Notes: generated by a model from the letters alone, not told the origin. 64,000 nucleotides of DNA from Stenotrophomonas sp. 610A2 (GCF_030549615.1 NZ_CP130832.1:4030001-4094000); one strand, 5' to 3'; positions 1 to 7,621 are shown, counted from the first letter of the stretch. A program made the numbers and translations.

Positions 1-1
1 C

Positions 2-406
2 GAGGATGAGAGGATTGCTGACGAGCTGCTGAGCCAAAGCAAGCCCATTGGCACCTTCTCTTCCCGCATTGACTTGTCTTTTATGCTTGGGCTCATCAGT
101 CCGCTAAGTCGCCGCGACCTCCACCTTGTTCGGAAGATCAGAAACACATTTGGCCATACTCATCAACCTGTAGGGTTTGATGATCAAGCTATTGCCAATC
201 GTTGTAGAGAGCTTACGCACCATCTGCGTGATGGCGGCGACCCTTGCCGAAAGCTGTTTATCTCATCGGCAGTAGGGCTTCTAGCAATAATGCATAGCGG
301 AATGAGAGGCCGGGAACGTCTCGCGGCACGGGAGAACCCAGACCTTGATCTAGCCAAGTTTAAGGCCGATCAAATAGCAAAAGAGACACTTGCGAGAAAG
401 CCGTGA
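2..406 (+). CDS. MltR-like protein, 5' end missing
   Basis: The reading frame is open to the left window edge, so the N-terminus is missing; 134 residues are visible. The segment IGTFSSRIDLSFMLGLI followed by DLHLVRKIRNTFGH matches the conserved core I know from the MltR (mannitol operon repressor) family, in which a helical domain carries a similar RIDL...RKIRN...H pattern. MltR represses mannitol genes in enterics, but solitary homologues like this one have no assigned role, so only the family is proposed. The stop codon is five bases before an attC site, making this an integron cassette gene. No mannitol genes are nearby. Confidence 0.75.
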   Translation, partial: EDERIADELLSQSKPIGTFSSRIDLSFMLGLISPLSRRDLHLVRKIRNTFGHTHQPVGFDDQAIANRCRELTHHLRDGGDPCRKLFISSAVGLLAIMHSGMRGRERLAARENPDLDLAKFKADQIAKETLARKP

Positions 407-410
407 TGAC

Positions 411-469
411 ACCAAACAATTCATTCAAGCCGAACCCGCTCCGCGGGTCGCTTAATTCAGACGTTAGGT
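411..469 (+). other. integron attC site 1
   Basis: A 59-bp imperfect palindrome begins ACCAAAC (degenerate inverse core) and ends GTTAGGT (matches GTTRRRY). Between them ATTCATTCAAGCCGAACCC pairs with GGGTCGCTTAATTCAG around a TCC loop, leaving unpaired bases on one arm as in functional attC hairpins. Confidence 0.85.
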
Positions 470-491
470 CGCATGACAGGGGTCCGGCATT

Positions 492-1082
492 TTGACTATT
501 AAGACCCAATCCGAGGCATTGTTCGAGATGTTCTGCCAACAGAATCTTCTCAATTGGGAGCGAGTCCCAACGAGCACCGCCAAGACTCACGACTTCAATC
601 TCCAACTCGGCGCTTCTACGGTCGCTGTCGAGATAGAGCAAATTGAGAGCCTTCGAGGCTTCAATCCGTCGGGAGTTAGCTCAAGAGTTGTCGGATCGCA
701 CGCCCGCCACAAGATCACGGAGGCCCGGGGGCAACTACAGCTAGCTGCACAATCTGGCGCACCTACCATCCTTCTGATTCACAACACCATTGATCCAATG
801 CAGCTCTTTGGTACAGAGCAGCATGACTTTATTGGCGCCATGTACGGCGAGCTCACGGTGCACATCCTCGACGGCTCACTAGGCCGCCCCTTCCATGGGC
901 GCAATGCCAAGCTGCGCTCCAATGCAAACACTTCATTCAGTGGCGTCGGCCACCTTATGCGTCACGGCACGGGGGCCAAGATCACTGTGTATGAAAATAT
1001 CTATGCGGCCTACCCGCTACCCTTCGAACAAATCCCCAGATGCATTGACGTCGTGCGTGTGGCCGTAGAGGATGCGGCCTAA
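492..1082 (+). CDS. cassette-encoded hypothetical protein
   Basis: A 196-residue soluble protein that I do not recognise. It has no signal peptide and no membrane segment. The start is TTG at 492, because an in-frame stop at 474-476 excludes anything much earlier; an ATG at 528 is the alternative. The N-terminal third holds a beta-strand-like stretch, LQLGASTVAVEIEQIES, that loosely resembles the acidic core of restriction-like nucleases, but no full PD-(D/E)XK signature can be confirmed. The stop codon TAA lies inside the inverse core of attC site 2, a tight gene-attC packing typical of cassettes. No promoter is evident. Confidence 0.75.
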   Translation: MTIKTQSEALFEMFCQQNLLNWERVPTSTAKTHDFNLQLGASTVAVEIEQIESLRGFNPSGVSSRVVGSHARHKITEARGQLQLAAQSGAPTILLIHNTIDPMQLFGTEQHDFIGAMYGELTVHILDGSLGRPFHGRNAKLRSNANTSFSGVGHLMRHGTGAKITVYENIYAAYPLPFEQIPRCIDVVRVAVEDAA

Positions 1083-1138
1083 CAGTTCATTCAAGCCGAC
1101 TGCCACTTCGCGGCAGCGGCTTAATTCCAGAGTTAGGC
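1077..1138 (+). other. integron attC site 2 (best preserved)
   Basis: A 62-bp site beginning GCCTAAC and ending GTTAGGC, which are perfect inverse complements (RYYYAAC and GTTRRRY). The inner arms are TTCAAGCCGACTGCC and GGCAGCGGCTTAA, around a short ACTTCGC loop. It is the cleanest attC in the window and defines the local consensus. Confidence 0.93.
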
Positions 1139-1154
1139 CAACGACCAAAACGCG

Positions 1155-1382
1155 ATGCTCGAACAGTCAGCATCAGTGCTGGTTCCGGCATATGAGAGGA
1201 TCTACGGGCCTCTTAAGGGCTCTTTGAGCGACACATTCGAGCTCGTTGGCATTGGGGTTCCGCTTGATGCCGATGCAAGCAACCCATGGCTGCTTCAGTT
1301 TGAAACAGTTGGCGGTCGATACGCTCTGTTTACCATTCACTTCAAAAACGGGGTAGCTGCGCGCTACGATCATGACACCTGA
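1155..1382 (+). CDS. cassette-encoded hypothetical protein
   Basis: A 75-residue soluble protein of unknown function; ATG start 17 bases after attC site 2. It has alternating hydrophobic and charged residues and a beta-rich C-terminal half (GGRYALFTIHFKNG), with no signal peptide or membrane helix. The stop TGA lies inside the inverse core of the next attC-like site. The position between two attC sites makes it a one-gene cassette. I do not recognise the family. Confidence 0.65.
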   Translation: MLEQSASVLVPAYERIYGPLKGSLSDTFELVGIGVPLDADASNPWLLQFETVGGRYALFTIHFKNGVAARYDHDT

Positions 1383-1435
1383 CAATTTGTTCAAGCTGAA
1401 CTCGCTTCACGGGTCCGCTCAATTCCGGAACAGGT
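1377..1435 (+). other. degenerate attC site 3
   Basis: Starts ACCTGAC, keeps the left arm TTTGTTCAAGCTGAAC and the right arm GGGTCCGCTCAATTCC, but the right core has decayed to AACAGGT, so it no longer fits GTTRRRY. The layout and length (59 bp) match sites 1 and 2. Confidence 0.7.
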
Positions 1436-1439
1436 CGCT

Positions 1440-1697
1440 ATGTGGCAACGCCGGCAACTCAGACAAACCATAATCAGCACCGGTTGCGTGGGCGCCCTGT
1501 TTGGCATCCTGCCCGTCCTTGGGCTGCTGGCGTCCCGTTCGGAGCTCCAGCACCTTCCAAGCTATTCCCGGCCACTCTTCGCCCAAGCGATTGATCTGGG
1601 TCTTCTGTTTGTAGGCAGCGTCCTGTTCTGCATCATCGTGTTTGGCCTGCTTCCAATGGCGGTGCAGTACGTCTTTATCTGGATGGGGCGCCGCTGA
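1440..1697 (+). CDS. cassette-encoded small membrane protein
   Basis: An 85-residue protein with two predicted membrane helices, roughly residues 9-31 and 50-76, joined by a short polar loop. The C-terminus is positively charged (WMGRR), suggesting a cytoplasmic end. ATG is five bases after degenerate attC site 3, so almost no leader exists and translation may depend on the cassette context. Function unknown. Two-helix membrane proteins are common among integron cassettes, but I recognise no family. Confidence 0.6.
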   Translation: MWQRRQLRQTIISTGCVGALFGILPVLGLLASRSELQHLPSYSRPLFAQAIDLGLLFVGSVLFCIIVFGLLPMAVQYVFIWMGRR

Positions 1698-1704
1698 ACT
1701 GCGC

Positions 1705-1762
1705 GCGCTTGATAGTTTGTTCCAGCAGACCTTACTTCGCTTTTCCGCTCAATCCAGGTATC
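1705..1762 (+). other. degenerate attC site 4
   Basis: Aligns with attC site 3 over GATAGTTTGTTCCAGCAGA on the left and TTTTCCGCTCAATCCAGGT on the right. The core triplets are lost. Supported by similarity to site 3 and by its place between two ORFs. Confidence 0.5.
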
Positions 1763-1764
1763 AG

Positions 1765-2202
1765 ATGCCAGCAACAGCCACTCGTCGAAGAGCTGCTTAC
1801 TCGCCTCGCAAGCGCTTTTGGCTGGCCAGCGTTTCAGCGCCCTTGCCTGCCATCGCCGCTGCGCACCTGATGCCCATCACGACTATTCCAGTGTTAGCCG
1901 CATGCTGGCTATTGGCTATGCACTGGGTATTGGTAACCCACTCGCCATCCGGTCGGCTCGCTGACGTATCGTTCTCGCGCCTGCTCCTGGTCACCCTCGG
2001 CCTCTCGACCGCCATCGTCATTTCCGGGGCCATTGCTGCCGTTGCTTCAACCGGCCTGGCCCTGCACGGCAGGTTCCTGGCGGCCAGCAATTCCTTCATG
2101 CCGTACACGCCGACGGTAAGACCATTGGCCTTGCCAGCAAGGTTTGCATCCGTGCGCGCCAACACTTCATTCAAGCCAAACCCGCTATCCGACATCGCCT
2201 GA
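1765..2202 (+). CDS. cassette-encoded membrane protein
   Basis: A 145-residue protein, ATG two bases past degenerate attC site 4. Three hydrophobic stretches (about residues 22-36, 38-55 and 70-94) suggest a membrane protein with a basic N-terminus. The last 15 codons and the stop lie within attC-like site 5, so the C-terminus ANTSFKPNP is a translated attC half-site; the original stop was probably earlier and lost. I do not recognise the family. The late stop hints that the gene may be decaying. Confidence 0.5.
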   Translation: MPATATRRRAAYSPRKRFWLASVSAPLPAIAAAHLMPITTIPVLAACWLLAMHWVLVTHSPSGRLADVSFSRLLLVTLGLSTAIVISGAIAAVASTGLALHGRFLAASNSFMPYTPTVRPLALPARFASVRANTSFKPNPLSDIA

Positions 2203-2213
2203 CTCCAGAGCCC
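2156..2213 (+). other. degenerate attC site 5
   Basis: The left half (CCAACACTTCATTCAAGCC then AAACCCGC) is nearly identical to site 1. The right half is eroded (ATCGCCTGACTCCAGAG) and no GTTRRRY core remains. It overlaps the end of the preceding ORF. Confidence 0.6.
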
Positions 2214-2225
2214 GCAGACACAGAC

Positions 2226-2582
2226 ATGATCGTAATCCTACTCGCTTACATGCTGGCCGCTGGTACTCCGACTGGTGCAGCTTCGGAGCGTCCCGAGCTT
2301 CAATGCAATACCGGGCCCGCAACCAAGCAATTCGGCTCTACCAGTTGGCTGGTCTACGCCTGCGATGATGATCGCTCGGTTGTGGTGGTCGCCGCTCCGC
2401 CCAGCCCGGCATCGCCCTTCGTCTTCGTTGTCACTCCGAACGGCACCGGTGGAATTGAACTTCACGGTGAGGGCACTGGCGAAAGGTCGGCCACACAACC
2501 GGCCTATGACAGCCTCAGCTCAATTTCCTCCACAGAGTTGTCTGCCCTATGGCAGCAGGCCAAGCAAGCCGGTGGCAACTAG
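2226..2582 (+). CDS. cassette-encoded exported hypothetical protein
   Basis: A 118-residue protein with a likely Sec signal peptide (MIVILLAYMLAAGTPTGAA, cleavage near residue 19). The mature part has two cysteines (around residues 27 and 46), which could form a periplasmic disulfide, and a beta-rich core SVVVVAAPPSPASPFVFVV. No family is recognised. It starts 12 bases after attC-like site 5 and ends just before site 6, so it is organised as a single-gene cassette. Confidence 0.65.
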   Translation: MIVILLAYMLAAGTPTGAASERPELQCNTGPATKQFGSTSWLVYACDDDRSVVVVAAPPSPASPFVFVVTPNGTGGIELHGEGTGERSATQPAYDSLSSISSTELSALWQQAKQAGGN

Positions 2583-2638
2583 GCTGTCCCTCAAGCTTTC
2601 ATTCAAGCCGAACCAACTTATTTATTCCGGAGTTAAGC
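2580..2638 (+). other. degenerate attC site 6
   Basis: Contains TTTCATTCAAGCCGAACC on the left and TTATTCCGGAGTTAAGC on the right. The right core GTTAAGC still fits GTTRRRY, whereas the inverse core is lost and the central stem is eroded. Confidence 0.6.
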
Positions 2639-2643
2639 ATCAG

Positions 2644-3117
2644 ATGAAAAGGATACAGATCTGTTGGCTGATGCTTCTTTCTGCAATTCCTGGGACGACA
2701 TTGGCCAGAGGCTCGATTGACTTCTGTACGCTCTCGACGCTGAAGGAACCTGTCAGTAATTCCCTGACAACGTTTACATTCATCGATGCTTTCCCACATG
2801 GCAGCAGCGCCACTTCCACCGAGTGTCCCCGACAACGTCTCTCGATAGAGTTTGCTATTGGAAACGATGCCAGAGCAAAAAACTTCTATACCATGGTTTT
2901 CCGCAGACCTTCCAAGCTATCCGGGCTGCGCGAGATCCAGGCAGCTGTCGACTATTCCCCCGGCGGCATCGTCGTGAAGCGGATACATCAGTACAGAGAG
3001 CTGACCGATGAAGAAGCTGAAGTTTTTATGCCGAAGTTTTCTCCACAGGAGGAGGAAATCATTCGAAAGGCCCTGGGCGATGCCGCGAATGCTGCAGACT
3101 CAGCTGCCAATCGGTAA
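2644..3117 (+). CDS. exported hypothetical protein
   Basis: A 157-residue protein with a clear N-terminal signal peptide (basic KRIQ, then hydrophobic ICWLMLLSAIPG, AxA-like cleavage near residue 21). Two cysteines in the mature N-terminal half may pair. The C-terminal 35 residues are acidic and helical (DEEAEVFMPKFSPQEEEII). No family is recognised. The ATG is five bases after attC-like site 6, so it occupies a cassette position, although no convincing attC closes it downstream. An internal overlapping reading frame was not called. Confidence 0.65.
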   Translation: MKRIQICWLMLLSAIPGTTLARGSIDFCTLSTLKEPVSNSLTTFTFIDAFPHGSSATSTECPRQRLSIEFAIGNDARAKNFYTMVFRRPSKLSGLREIQAAVDYSPGGIVVKRIHQYRELTDEEAEVFMPKFSPQEEEIIRKALGDAANAADSAANR

Positions 3118-3245
3118 TAACATGACTATTCAATCACGTCGAGTTTGTTTCGCGGTTAGCCAAGTTCCACAACTTCGCCAGCACCACAAGAATGTCGGAA
3201 ACTGGCTGGTGAGCTGACCAGGTTCAGTACAATATGAGGTGATTT

Positions 3246-3416
3246 ATGTGGCGCCTGAGCTCGCTCGACGCCCTGGGCAGGCGGGAACGCTTCAGCATCA
3301 CAACCCTCTGGAATCCCAACGCCAGGACGCACGCAGGCCTGTTGCGAGCGAAGATCACCACATTGAAGTTGGCCCCTGATATCAATCAGTCCATTGAAAC
3401 GGAAGCCGCTTCGTAG
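3246..3416 (+). CDS. possible 56-residue protein
   Basis: A short ORF with a plausible Shine-Dalgarno (GAGGTGA four bases before ATG). The product begins MWRLSSLDALGRRERFSI and is basic, with no membrane segment. It sits in an otherwise empty 330-bp gap in the same direction as its neighbours. It could be a genuine small gene, a remnant of a decayed cassette, or chance; only the ribosome site supports it. Confidence 0.35.
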   Translation: MWRLSSLDALGRRERFSITTLWNPNARTHAGLLRAKITTLKLAPDINQSIETEAAS

Positions 3417-3450
3417 GCACGCATGATCTCGAACTCAAGTACCCAACGGC

Positions 3451-3777
3451 ATGCCCTCAATACCAGTACGTATCACGAGCTTCGTCGACGACCATTTCCC
3501 TGGCTTTGTCGAATGCCTTCTTGTCGACGCAGCCGGCACGAACCACATATTCGTTGAAAAGGCGCCGGTTGTGAGCGTCAGCAACCTGTCATTCACCAGC
3601 ACCTACCCTTGCGACGGGAGCATCGCCTGCACAATCATCGCTGCATGGATGGACATTGACGGTCAGGCACTGGTGCGGGTCAGCACCGCCCAGCCCTGGG
3701 CAATGGAATCAACCAATGGGCAGACCGAGTTTGTACTTTTTGACACACAGGTCCGCAACTCTGAAGCGGGGAGCTGA
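3451..3777 (+). CDS. conserved hypothetical protein
   Basis: A 108-residue soluble protein. The pattern ITSFVDDHFPGFVEC...FVEKAPVVS...STYPCDGSIACTI and the C-terminal AQPWAMESTNGQTEF belong to a small-protein family I have seen annotated only as hypothetical across diverse bacteria. It is beta-rich, with no signal peptide. No function is assigned. It is codirectional with the flanking small genes. Confidence 0.7.
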   Translation: MPSIPVRITSFVDDHFPGFVECLLVDAAGTNHIFVEKAPVVSVSNLSFTSTYPCDGSIACTIIAAWMDIDGQALVRVSTAQPWAMESTNGQTEFVLFDTQVRNSEAGS

Positions 3778-3936
3778 CCTTGCACACAGACCCAACGCAC
3801 GGACTAGTGCGCGCCATTCTCCACTCCGCACGCCCATAAACGCCATCCCAATTCAAGTGCTGTAACCACTACGGCGCCGCCGTAGGTATTCGGCTACCTT
3901 AGGAGCCCGTCCCTATCCCACTACAAGCGCCGACGC

Positions 3937-5115
3937 ATGCAAGCGACTTCGATGGCCCTTCGAAACAGGTGTTGGCTCTACTTTTGCATCTTGGCAGCGG
4001 CACTGCTTGGCGCGGGTTGCAAGGGCGCTCCAGCTCCTGCGAAAGACCTTGGAACGGACATCGATGAAGTGGCCGCAACGCTGATCAAACAGCCGTTGCT
4101 CCACTCGACTTCGATTGCAGTGGTGTATCGGGGCAAGGAGTTCATTCGCCACCGCGGCGATATGGTTGCAGGTACCCCAGGACCTCCCAGTGATGCGACG
4201 CTCTACGAAATCGGCTCCTTGAGCAAGACACTGGCAGGAACCTTGGCTGCGAATGCCGTCCTGGAGCACAAGATCAGCCTGGACGACGATATCCGGATGT
4301 ATCTGCAGGGCGACTATCCGAACCTGCAGTACAAGGGCGAACCAATCCGCATACGCCACCTGCTGTCGCACACCAGCGGGTTGCCGAACATGCTGCCGGA
4401 GCGCGCCAACACCGTACTCGCCGACTTCACCGACCGGCGTACGCCCGCTGAGCTCAATGCCATCTATGCCGGCTACGGAAAGACTGAGTTCTTCGGGGAC
4501 CTGCATGCTGTCGAGATTGGCCGAGCGCCCGGGAAGGAGTACGCGTATTCCAGTACCGGGACCGAACTGGTGGCACACGTATTGGAAGTCGTCTACAAGA
4601 AAGACTACGAGTCACTTTTGCGTGGGTTCCTGCAAGAGTCCGTGGCGATGACGGATGCCAAGATCCGCCTTGGCGATGCTGACGCGGCCCGGCTTGCGGT
4701 TGGCTATCACAGTGACAATCCGGTGCCGACCACGGCAATGCCGCAACTCCCATGGGGTGCATCCGGGAATGTGAAAGCCACGGTTCCGGAAATGGCGAAG
4801 TACCTGCGATTCCAGATTGCCAATGGGCCTGTCGTCGAGGAATCACATCGTACGCTGCTGAACTTCGACCCCGAGTTCGGTATCGGCTATTTCTGGAACA
4901 TCGTCAGCGGCGATCGCTTGAAGGGCACCTACTACGCCCATCATGGTGGCGTGCCCCGCTCGCAGTGCTACATCTACATCATCCCGAAGTACCAGCTTGG
5001 CATATTCGTCATTACCAACCAGAGCGGTGACCAGACCGCACGCGCCATGGAGACGGCGATCGATACCTTGGTCGAGAGAATCGCGGCGCGCGAGAATGCA
5101 GATCGCAAGGCTTAG
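3937..5115 (+). CDS. serine beta-lactamase-like hydrolase (AmpH/class C family)
   Basis: A 392-residue exported protein of the beta-lactamase/penicillin-binding-protein superfamily, which acts on peptidoglycan peptides, esters or beta-lactams. The N-terminus is a signal sequence ending LLGAGC, a poor lipobox. The catalytic SxxK motif is S94-L-S-K97 (EIGSLSKT). The second motif is Y204-S-S206 instead of the usual YxN, and the third is HHGG (335-338) in place of KTG. HLLSHTSGLPN (141-151) is the family hallmark. Class C-like hydrolases often vary at these positions, so true beta-lactamase activity should not be assumed. ATG at 3937 or 3952 are both possible starts. Confidence 0.88.
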   Translation: MQATSMALRNRCWLYFCILAAALLGAGCKGAPAPAKDLGTDIDEVAATLIKQPLLHSTSIAVVYRGKEFIRHRGDMVAGTPGPPSDATLYEIGSLSKTLAGTLAANAVLEHKISLDDDIRMYLQGDYPNLQYKGEPIRIRHLLSHTSGLPNMLPERANTVLADFTDRRTPAELNAIYAGYGKTEFFGDLHAVEIGRAPGKEYAYSSTGTELVAHVLEVVYKKDYESLLRGFLQESVAMTDAKIRLGDADAARLAVGYHSDNPVPTTAMPQLPWGASGNVKATVPEMAKYLRFQIANGPVVEESHRTLLNFDPEFGIGYFWNIVSGDRLKGTYYAHHGGVPRSQCYIYIIPKYQLGIFVITNQSGDQTARAMETAIDTLVERIAARENADRKA

Positions 5116-5337
5116 CCCTGCAGCGTGAACCTGCCCCGGACTCAAGCCCCCCCCGGAGGCATTGCCCGGCAGCAGGCATTCCTGATGGTGGCGGCTGACA
5201 GCCCCCTCCCCCCGCCAACGCTTCACGGCTCTGTGCAATCCCAGCTTCAGATCACGGCCAACGGATTCAGTTGCTTATGGAGAAACATCTGCGTACTTTC
5301 CAGATTCTTGGCAAGTCCTCCTAGGGGAGTAGGTCAT

Positions 5338-5511
5338 ATGTCGGGCAAGAAGATCTCGGGTTTGATCGGCATGGTGGTTGGTGCCGCGTGGTTCGCAGTG
5401 AATGTCCGTCATTTCAACGAGGATGGATTTGTCGCAATCGGAATGCCGCTGATCATTTTCGTACTCGGGCTGGTGCACTTCATCAAGGCGCGCAGCCAAT
5501 CTGCGCGATAA
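5338..5511 (+). CDS. small two-helix membrane protein
   Basis: A 57-residue protein starting at ATG 5338 behind a good ribosome site (AGGGGAG, seven bases upstream). Two hydrophobic stretches, about residues 6-22 and 31-49, form a helical hairpin; both ends are basic (MSGKK and HFIKARSQSAR). Function unknown. The 222 bases before it hold no supported gene. Confidence 0.65.
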   Translation: MSGKKISGLIGMVVGAAWFAVNVRHFNEDGFVAIGMPLIIFVLGLVHFIKARSQSAR

Positions 5512-5624
5512 CCGGAAAGCAACTATCAACTCGGCGCCGGCGCTTCGCCAAACGGCTTGGGCCAAGCATCAACCACCATACAGTCACTCGCACAACAGAG
5601 TGGACACGCTGATACCGACCAATC

Positions 5625-5906
5625 ATGACGCACCTTTATCGCTATATCCCGATCTGGCGTCGAATCGAGAATGGAGCAGTCCTCTATCGCGCATTCGAGG
5701 TGATCGGCCTTGGCTACTCCGTTCAGAGCAAAGATTTCTTTTATGCGGACGCACTGAAAGATTGCACGGCGTCAATGGAAGCTCAATTCCTGGAGCTACT
5801 CATAGAGCAGGCCCCAGACGAAAGGTGCGGAACTTCGGCGACGATTGAAGCCGCTGTACTGGAATTCGAGCAGCAATTTTTTCACCTGCCGAATTCTGGC
5901 CGGTGA
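5625..5906 (+). CDS. hypothetical protein
   Basis: A 93-residue soluble protein beginning MTHLYRYIPIWRRIENGAV. It has two or three cysteines and a predicted mixed alpha/beta composition; no signal peptide or membrane helix. I do not recognise a family. It lies in the run of small codirectional orphan genes that follows the cassette array. Confidence 0.55.
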   Translation: MTHLYRYIPIWRRIENGAVLYRAFEVIGLGYSVQSKDFFYADALKDCTASMEAQFLELLIEQAPDERCGTSATIEAAVLEFEQQFFHLPNSGR

Positions 5907-5961
5907 ACTCAAGCAGAAGCCGCCCCAATAGCCAGCATCAGGAAAACAGGAATCAACCTCA

Positions 5962-6353
5962 GTGATCCAATTGATTCGCCAGGCATGCAACGACGGTGGA
6001 AAACTTGAACAAGTCCTTGAGTCGTCGTTCCAACCACACTCTCGGTTGATAGATGGATTGGAGCTGAGGTTTGAGACGTTGACACTCTGCATCACCGCGG
6101 TGGCTGAGGACGACACGATCGCCCTGTCACTTGGTAGCTTGGATCGCCAGTCAGTCAAGTCTTCCAATAGGTTCCTGTCCCAGTGTCTCGGCAAACCGTT
6201 CAATGGGCATGGCTTACAACCAATCAACAGGGATATACCGATGGGATTCGCTTGGAGTTCCAAGACCAGAGTGGAGCGGCGGCTGTTATCTTGGATATCG
6301 TCGTTGCAGCGTCAGTCCTCAATTTTTACAAGGTCGAGCCAATCGAGCTCTGA
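5962..6353 (+). pseudogene. frameshifted small conserved protein (DUF6334-like)
   Basis: GTG start at 5962 gives a normal N-terminal 75 residues (DGLELRFETLTLCITAVAED). Near 6197 the homologous frame shifts by one base: the frame beginning at 6204 then encodes WAWLTTNQQGYTDGIRLEF and continues VILDIVVAASVLNFYKVEP to a TGA at 6351-6353. Joined, the two parts make a protein of about 130 residues that resembles small hypothetical proteins I associate with DUF6334 (family assignment from memory). A single-base loss in GGCAAACCGTTC explains the break. It is either a recent pseudogene or a sequencing error. Confidence 0.65.
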
Positions 6354-6674
6354 GCATTCCTGCGCACTCCAGTCGCATTTGGGTCCAGCTCTTTCCTTGA
6401 ATCACCACCATCATGGATCTGCCGACCTTCTTGCCAACGACTGAAATCACCCTTTAAACATTTACCATCGCCTAGCAACCCCCCGATACATTGCGCCTTT
6501 ACCGTTGACCTCAGCTATCAGCTATCAGCTATTAGACGCTTGGAAAGGGCCGTACTTCCAGGATGCTTCTCCGACACACGCGCCGAACATCGATGAGCTC
6601 AGGCACGCCGCTTGACGACCATCTGCAATTCGTCAAGCTGCGCATGGATTCTTAACCGAGGATATTGGTCACAG
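6354..6674. other. gap without a supported gene
   Basis: No convincing gene in 321 bp. The stretch is AT-richer than its neighbours and includes a tandem CAGCTAT heptamer repeated three times at 6512-6532. A 14-codon stub starting at ATG 6413 (MDLPTFLPTTEITL) could be the remnant of a lost gene. Confidence 0.4.
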
Positions 6675-7022
6675 ATGAATCAGGATGATGCAATAGAAAT
6701 CTACGAAGCAGCTACAACGCTTCTATCGCTTAGTATGCTCGTTGTTGCCGCGATTGTATTCTGGCTGCAGTTCCGCTCTTACCGTCGCACGCATCATCCC
6801 AGCCTGATTCCGCTACTGACCTCTACCGCGCTGACCGGCGTCCTCGTTCTTCTGAGCATGCTGGCTCAGCACTACTGGCTTTCCGGTCCCCTGGGGCTTT
6901 ACCTGTTCTTGATCAGCCTCCCAGTGGCCTTCATCCAGATGGCTCTTGGCACATATGGCACCGCAAAGCTGCTGCTCGCATTCGAAGGGAGGTCAGCAAA
7001 TGGCGACAGGTTCGATGCCTGA
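6675..7022 (+). CDS. small membrane protein
   Basis: A 115-residue protein with three predicted membrane helices (about residues 12-31, 44-64 and 71-98) and an acidic N-terminus. It starts at ATG 6675. Function unknown and no family recognised. The stop TGA falls inside GCCTGACAACCTCAAGCTCAGG, which looks like the left half of the attC sites at the window start (compare site 3), so this may also be an old cassette gene. Confidence 0.6.
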   Translation: MNQDDAIEIYEAATTLLSLSMLVVAAIVFWLQFRSYRRTHHPSLIPLLTSTALTGVLVLLSMLAQHYWLSGPLGLYLFLISLPVAFIQMALGTYGTAKLLLAFEGRSANGDRFDA

Positions 7023-7082
7023 CAACCTCAAGCTCAGGTCCGTGATGCTACGCGACGCCTGTCGGATATAGGGAATCACACC

Positions 7083-7511
7083 ATGCGCTTCTGGCAGCGA
7101 TCCGCGATTTCGATCCTGGCACTCCTTGCACTGCTCATCGCAGCACCCGGCCTTTTTTATGTCATCGGGCTTTCCAAAGTGCACGGACGCCCAACCCCTG
7201 CTGATCCAGCGCTCTTCAGCCGCAACGAGATTGCTGCAGCGTGGGCACAATGTCATGAAAAAATTCCTATCGCGGCGGCTGCAACCAACCCATGGAGCGT
7301 TGCTGGCAACTTGCTGTTCGGCAGTCCTGACCATGCACCCCCCGGCGAGCGAGCGTCTTGGCGTATCGCCGGCGCTCACAACGCAGCCTCCCACCTGCAA
7401 AGCAACACCGCTTGGCACATCTCTGGGAGCGCGCTAACCATCTGGATTACCCGGCATTGGTCCGCCGACCAAATAGGTGCCACGATTGCTCGGGACAGAC
7501 TGTGCAAGTGA
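7083..7511 (+). CDS. membrane-anchored hypothetical protein
   Basis: A 142-residue protein with an N-terminal signal anchor (residues 8-30), then a soluble domain ending in WITRHWSADQIGATIARDR. The C-terminal half recalls the helical substructure of small transglycosylase-like or regulatory domains, but catalytic residues are not identifiable, so the function is left open. ATG at 7083 directly follows a short intergenic region. Codirectional with its neighbours. Confidence 0.55.
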   Translation: MRFWQRSAISILALLALLIAAPGLFYVIGLSKVHGRPTPADPALFSRNEIAAAWAQCHEKIPIAAAATNPWSVAGNLLFGSPDHAPPGERASWRIAGAHNAASHLQSNTAWHISGSALTIWITRHWSADQIGATIARDRLCK

Positions 7512-7621
7512 AGCCGGAAGACACTCCTAGCTGATTCCGCTTTGTTCCGCACGCAAGCTGCAGTATTTATCATTGCCGATCATCATCATCACAGCTCAAC
7601 CTGATTCGGACCCTAGACGCC

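Noticed and set aside
3100..3170. Possible attC: AATAACATGACTATTCAATC ... GCGGTTAGCC
   Set aside because: It has a GTTAGCC-like core but no matching arms and no TTCAAGCC half-site, so chance is as likely.
6512..6532. Tandem CAGCTAT x3 as a phase-variable tract
   Set aside because: It lies outside any gene and is only three units long.
7083..7511. Transglycosylase annotation for the 142-residue protein
   Set aside because: Only a short helix resembles such enzymes and no catalytic glutamate context is visible.
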